A stretch of DNA of 64,000 nucleotides. Source: Maritalea porphyrae (GTDB lineage Bacteria > Pseudomonadota > Alphaproteobacteria > Rhizobiales > Devosiaceae). Below the pieces are notes generated by a model. It was not told the DNA's origin and ran no database searches. It saw only the letters and a list, made by a program, of their open reading frames with translations. Shown piece after piece: positions 62,391-64,000 of the stretch. Within the stretch, counting starts at the first letter, position 1. Each line of letters opens with the position of its first letter. Location: assembly GCF_030159895.1 (NCBI RefSeq), contig NZ_BSNI01000002.1, forward strand, positions 1,328,306 through 1,392,305, given 5' to 3'. Both the position numbers and the translations under genes were made by a program.

Positions 62391-63926
62391 TTACCCCTTG
62401 CATCCTGGCCCCAACCGCGTATCACGGCAGGTCAAAATGTGAATTTCCTCAGCATTTGTGCGACCGTAACCCCCTAGGGCGGTTATTTGCTTGGCATTGG
62501 ACTTCTGTTCTCTGTTCAAGCTGCCTAGATTGGCGTTCACAAGGCCAAGCATGTCATTGATGCATGCAGCAGAGGTTTCGCGTGGCTCCTTGCGCATCCG
62601 ATCGAAGCTTTTGTTGCCGCAATGGTAGGTGAGCGCGATATCTTGAATTCTGGTGTTTTCAGTTCTATTCAAACTTTTGCTTCTGGACATTCCAATGGTG
62701 ATTTTTATCGTTTCCTTGCCATCTCCTAGATTGAGCTGACGCGCTTCCACCCAATAGGGAGCGCCTGTTTGTATGGTGTCTCTGGTCTTACACACGCCGA
62801 CTTCTTCGCTTGTCGCATCGCGACCGTAAGATGCCCAGTTGCTCTTGTTTGCACAACTGTGAAGGATATGAACGGCATCCGGTGAACCAAACTTGTTGTA
62901 TGCCCTTATGCCGGTATAAGTCGCCAATTTGCTTCGGTTGTCTTTGTTTGCAAGCATGAGTTGGAAGCAATAGACGTGGTCCATTATCTTTGCGTACCCC
63001 TTCGGCTTGACAGTCGGGCAGGATTGCACGAGCTCACCATCCAAGTAGATCTCATACTCTCCAAGGTAACCGGGGCCTTTGCTTTGCATGCTGTCTCTTA
63101 ACTCTCTGCAAGCCTTAGCTCCAAGGTTGAGTGCAACAACCGCCGGGTTGGGGGCGGAAGTGGCGACAACTTTCCCCGCCCTTACGTTACAGCCAGCGGT
63201 AAACAGTTTCAGATAACTCGTAGGATTCGACCAGTCGAAATTGTCTTTATTGGGCGGATTGAAGGCCCGGAAGTCAGCGGATACGGTAAATGTTGAACCC
63301 TTCGAGTTCTTTGCAGAAATGCAAGAAAGCGCTGATTTACCATCACCAAAGGTGCGCGTACGCCAGTTATTTTTATTCAAACAAGTCCAGAGTGGCGTGT
63401 CGGAAATCTGTGGTTGCCTATTCGGTATGGTGCCCACGCCCGGGTGATGACCGGAGACCTGCAAAGTTGGCTGTTCCTTAACCGGTTCGTTTGCCGGCAT
63501 TGATTGCAAAATTGAGTTGGCAATTTGCTCGGCTGTTTCCGCTTTGGCCATGTTCAGCGCTGTTCGATCAAAATTGCCGGAACAAGCGTTTGAGCATGTG
63601 ATTTCGGTGATCGTACATTCAAATTCTTTGTTGAGGACTATTGATGGGTCAGCTTTGCTTGCCTTGAGTTCTTTTGCGCTGGCATAGCAAGCTCGTACTT
63701 CCGGGTTCGCGCCGCAACGATCTGAACACTCCTTCTTGGCCATGAATTTGGCGAAGGCTTTCTTTTGGATTTCTGCCTTCGTAGCGTTCCACTGTGCATC
63801 ATTGCAAGTTGGGCAAGTTTGTGCGCGGTACTCTGCTTCGCTTAGTCTTGTGCCAAAGCAACCAGACAAGACAAACGACAATACGACTGCAACAACGGCA
63901 ATCCGCAACACTGAAAACAACGACAC
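62391..63926 (-). CDS. Cysteine-rich lipoprotein with internal repeats, function unknown
   Basis: 511 residues from GTG 63926, with GGGAG at good spacing. The signal sequence ends in a lipobox VLSGC with Cys23. Residues 35-120 form a Cys-rich helical region (TCPTC, KECSDRCG, ACYAS, TITEITCSNACSG). A proline-rich linker leads to two related units: LWTCLNKNNW near 180 and ILHSCANKSNW near 355, each followed by a Cys ~20 residues later and a beta segment; the end (EIHILTCRDTRLGPGC, 495-509) looks like the start of a third. No family is recognisable to me. It lies downstream of and opposite to a GNAT gene. Confidence 0.78.
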   Translation of the reverse strand: MSLFSVLRIAVVAVVLSFVLSGCFGTRLSEAEYRAQTCPTCNDAQWNATKAEIQKKAFAKFMAKKECSDRCGANPEVRACYASAKELKASKADPSIVLNKEFECTITEITCSNACSGNFDRTALNMAKAETAEQIANSILQSMPANEPVKEQPTLQVSGHHPGVGTIPNRQPQISDTPLWTCLNKNNWRTRTFGDGKSALSCISAKNSKGSTFTVSADFRAFNPPNKDNFDWSNPTSYLKLFTAGCNVRAGKVVATSAPNPAVVALNLGAKACRELRDSMQSKGPGYLGEYEIYLDGELVQSCPTVKPKGYAKIMDHVYCFQLMLANKDNRSKLATYTGIRAYNKFGSPDAVHILHSCANKSNWASYGRDATSEEVGVCKTRDTIQTGAPYWVEARQLNLGDGKETIKITIGMSRSKSLNRTENTRIQDIALTYHCGNKSFDRMRKEPRETSAACINDMLGLVNANLGSLNREQKSNAKQITALGGYGRTNAEEIHILTCRDTRLGPGCKG

Positions 63927-64000
63927 TCAATTCTCCCGCCCGTCCAACCCAGCGATTGTGAATTGAATACCCAATACGCATTATCCACTAGTTCGCCTCA
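63927..64000. other. Right window edge, no gene seen
   Basis: The 74 bases upstream of the cysteine-rich lipoprotein gene hold its ribosome binding site and nothing else I can name. Confidence 0.4.

Overview
The window looks like chromosomal DNA of an alphaproteobacterium of the order Hyphomicrobiales (Rhizobiales). The family-level guess is a marine Devosiaceae/Maritalea-like lineage of moderate G+C content; that placement is inference. The support is the gene neighbourhoods: ctaC-ctaD-ctaB-coxF-ctaG-ctaE-surf1-thrC-M16 peptidase, ribF-ileS-lspA, rsmD-dsbA-like-smc, purD/xseA-DUF2093, DUF374-DUF4170-inositol phosphatase, and YqgE next to DsbD_N and peroxiredoxin genes. Several families here (DUF1127, DUF2093, DUF4170, DUF6101, IalB, CheZ-like) are also typical of this order. 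I see no rRNA, tRNA, CRISPR array, insertion sequence or prophage.

Layout. 1-8.1 kb: the 3' part of a GT39 glycosyltransferase, an HNH/SEC-C protein, a GNAT, a sigma-54 response regulator, a membrane protein with a degenerate EAL domain followed by a HAD hydrolase, and a cheY-cheZ pair. 8.3-16 kb: ribF, ileS, lspA, a lipoprotein, a pseudouridine synthase with a very long basic tail, and rsmD. 16-24.5 kb: a DsbA-like lipoprotein, smc, a GNAT, mutL, tadA and a patatin. 24.6-36.7 kb: an APH-type kinase, enoyl-CoA hydratase with acyl-CoA synthetase, purD, xseA, DUF2093, an LpxB-related glycosyltransferase, DUF374 acyltransferase, DUF4170, an inositol phosphatase family protein, DUF6101, ubiA and rsmE. 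36.7-41.5 kb: gshA, a LysR regulator, DUF1127, a MATE transporter and IalB. 41.8-51.3 kb: the aa3-type cytochrome oxidase operon with its assembly factors, then thrC, an M16 peptidase and a GNAT. 51.4-57 kb: a large 7TM-PAS-GGDEF-EAL protein, YqgE, a DsbD_N-only protein, a peroxiredoxin and a lipoprotein. 57-61.8 kb: the complete glycine-cleavage operon gcvT-gcvH-gcvPA-gcvPB behind a tandem glycine riboswitch and closed by a strong terminator. 61.9-64 kb: a GNAT and a cysteine-rich repeat lipoprotein.

How the genes work together. The best-integrated blocks are the respiratory oxidase block (subunits II, I and III plus heme O synthase, Cox11 and SURF1), the glycine cleavage block (T, H and a two-gene P protein under glycine control), and a redox block around gshA and its LysR neighbour. 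The most unusual points are an LpxB-related glycosyltransferase where relatives, as I remember them, carry waaA-lpxK; the split glycine decarboxylase; paired RNA hairpins on either side of ctaD; several perfect palindromes upstream of transporter and oxidase genes; and two unassigned proteins, the HNH+SEC-C protein and the terminal cysteine-rich lipoprotein. Many genes appear to start at TTG or GTG behind a good ribosome binding site, and I moved starts where that evidence was clear.
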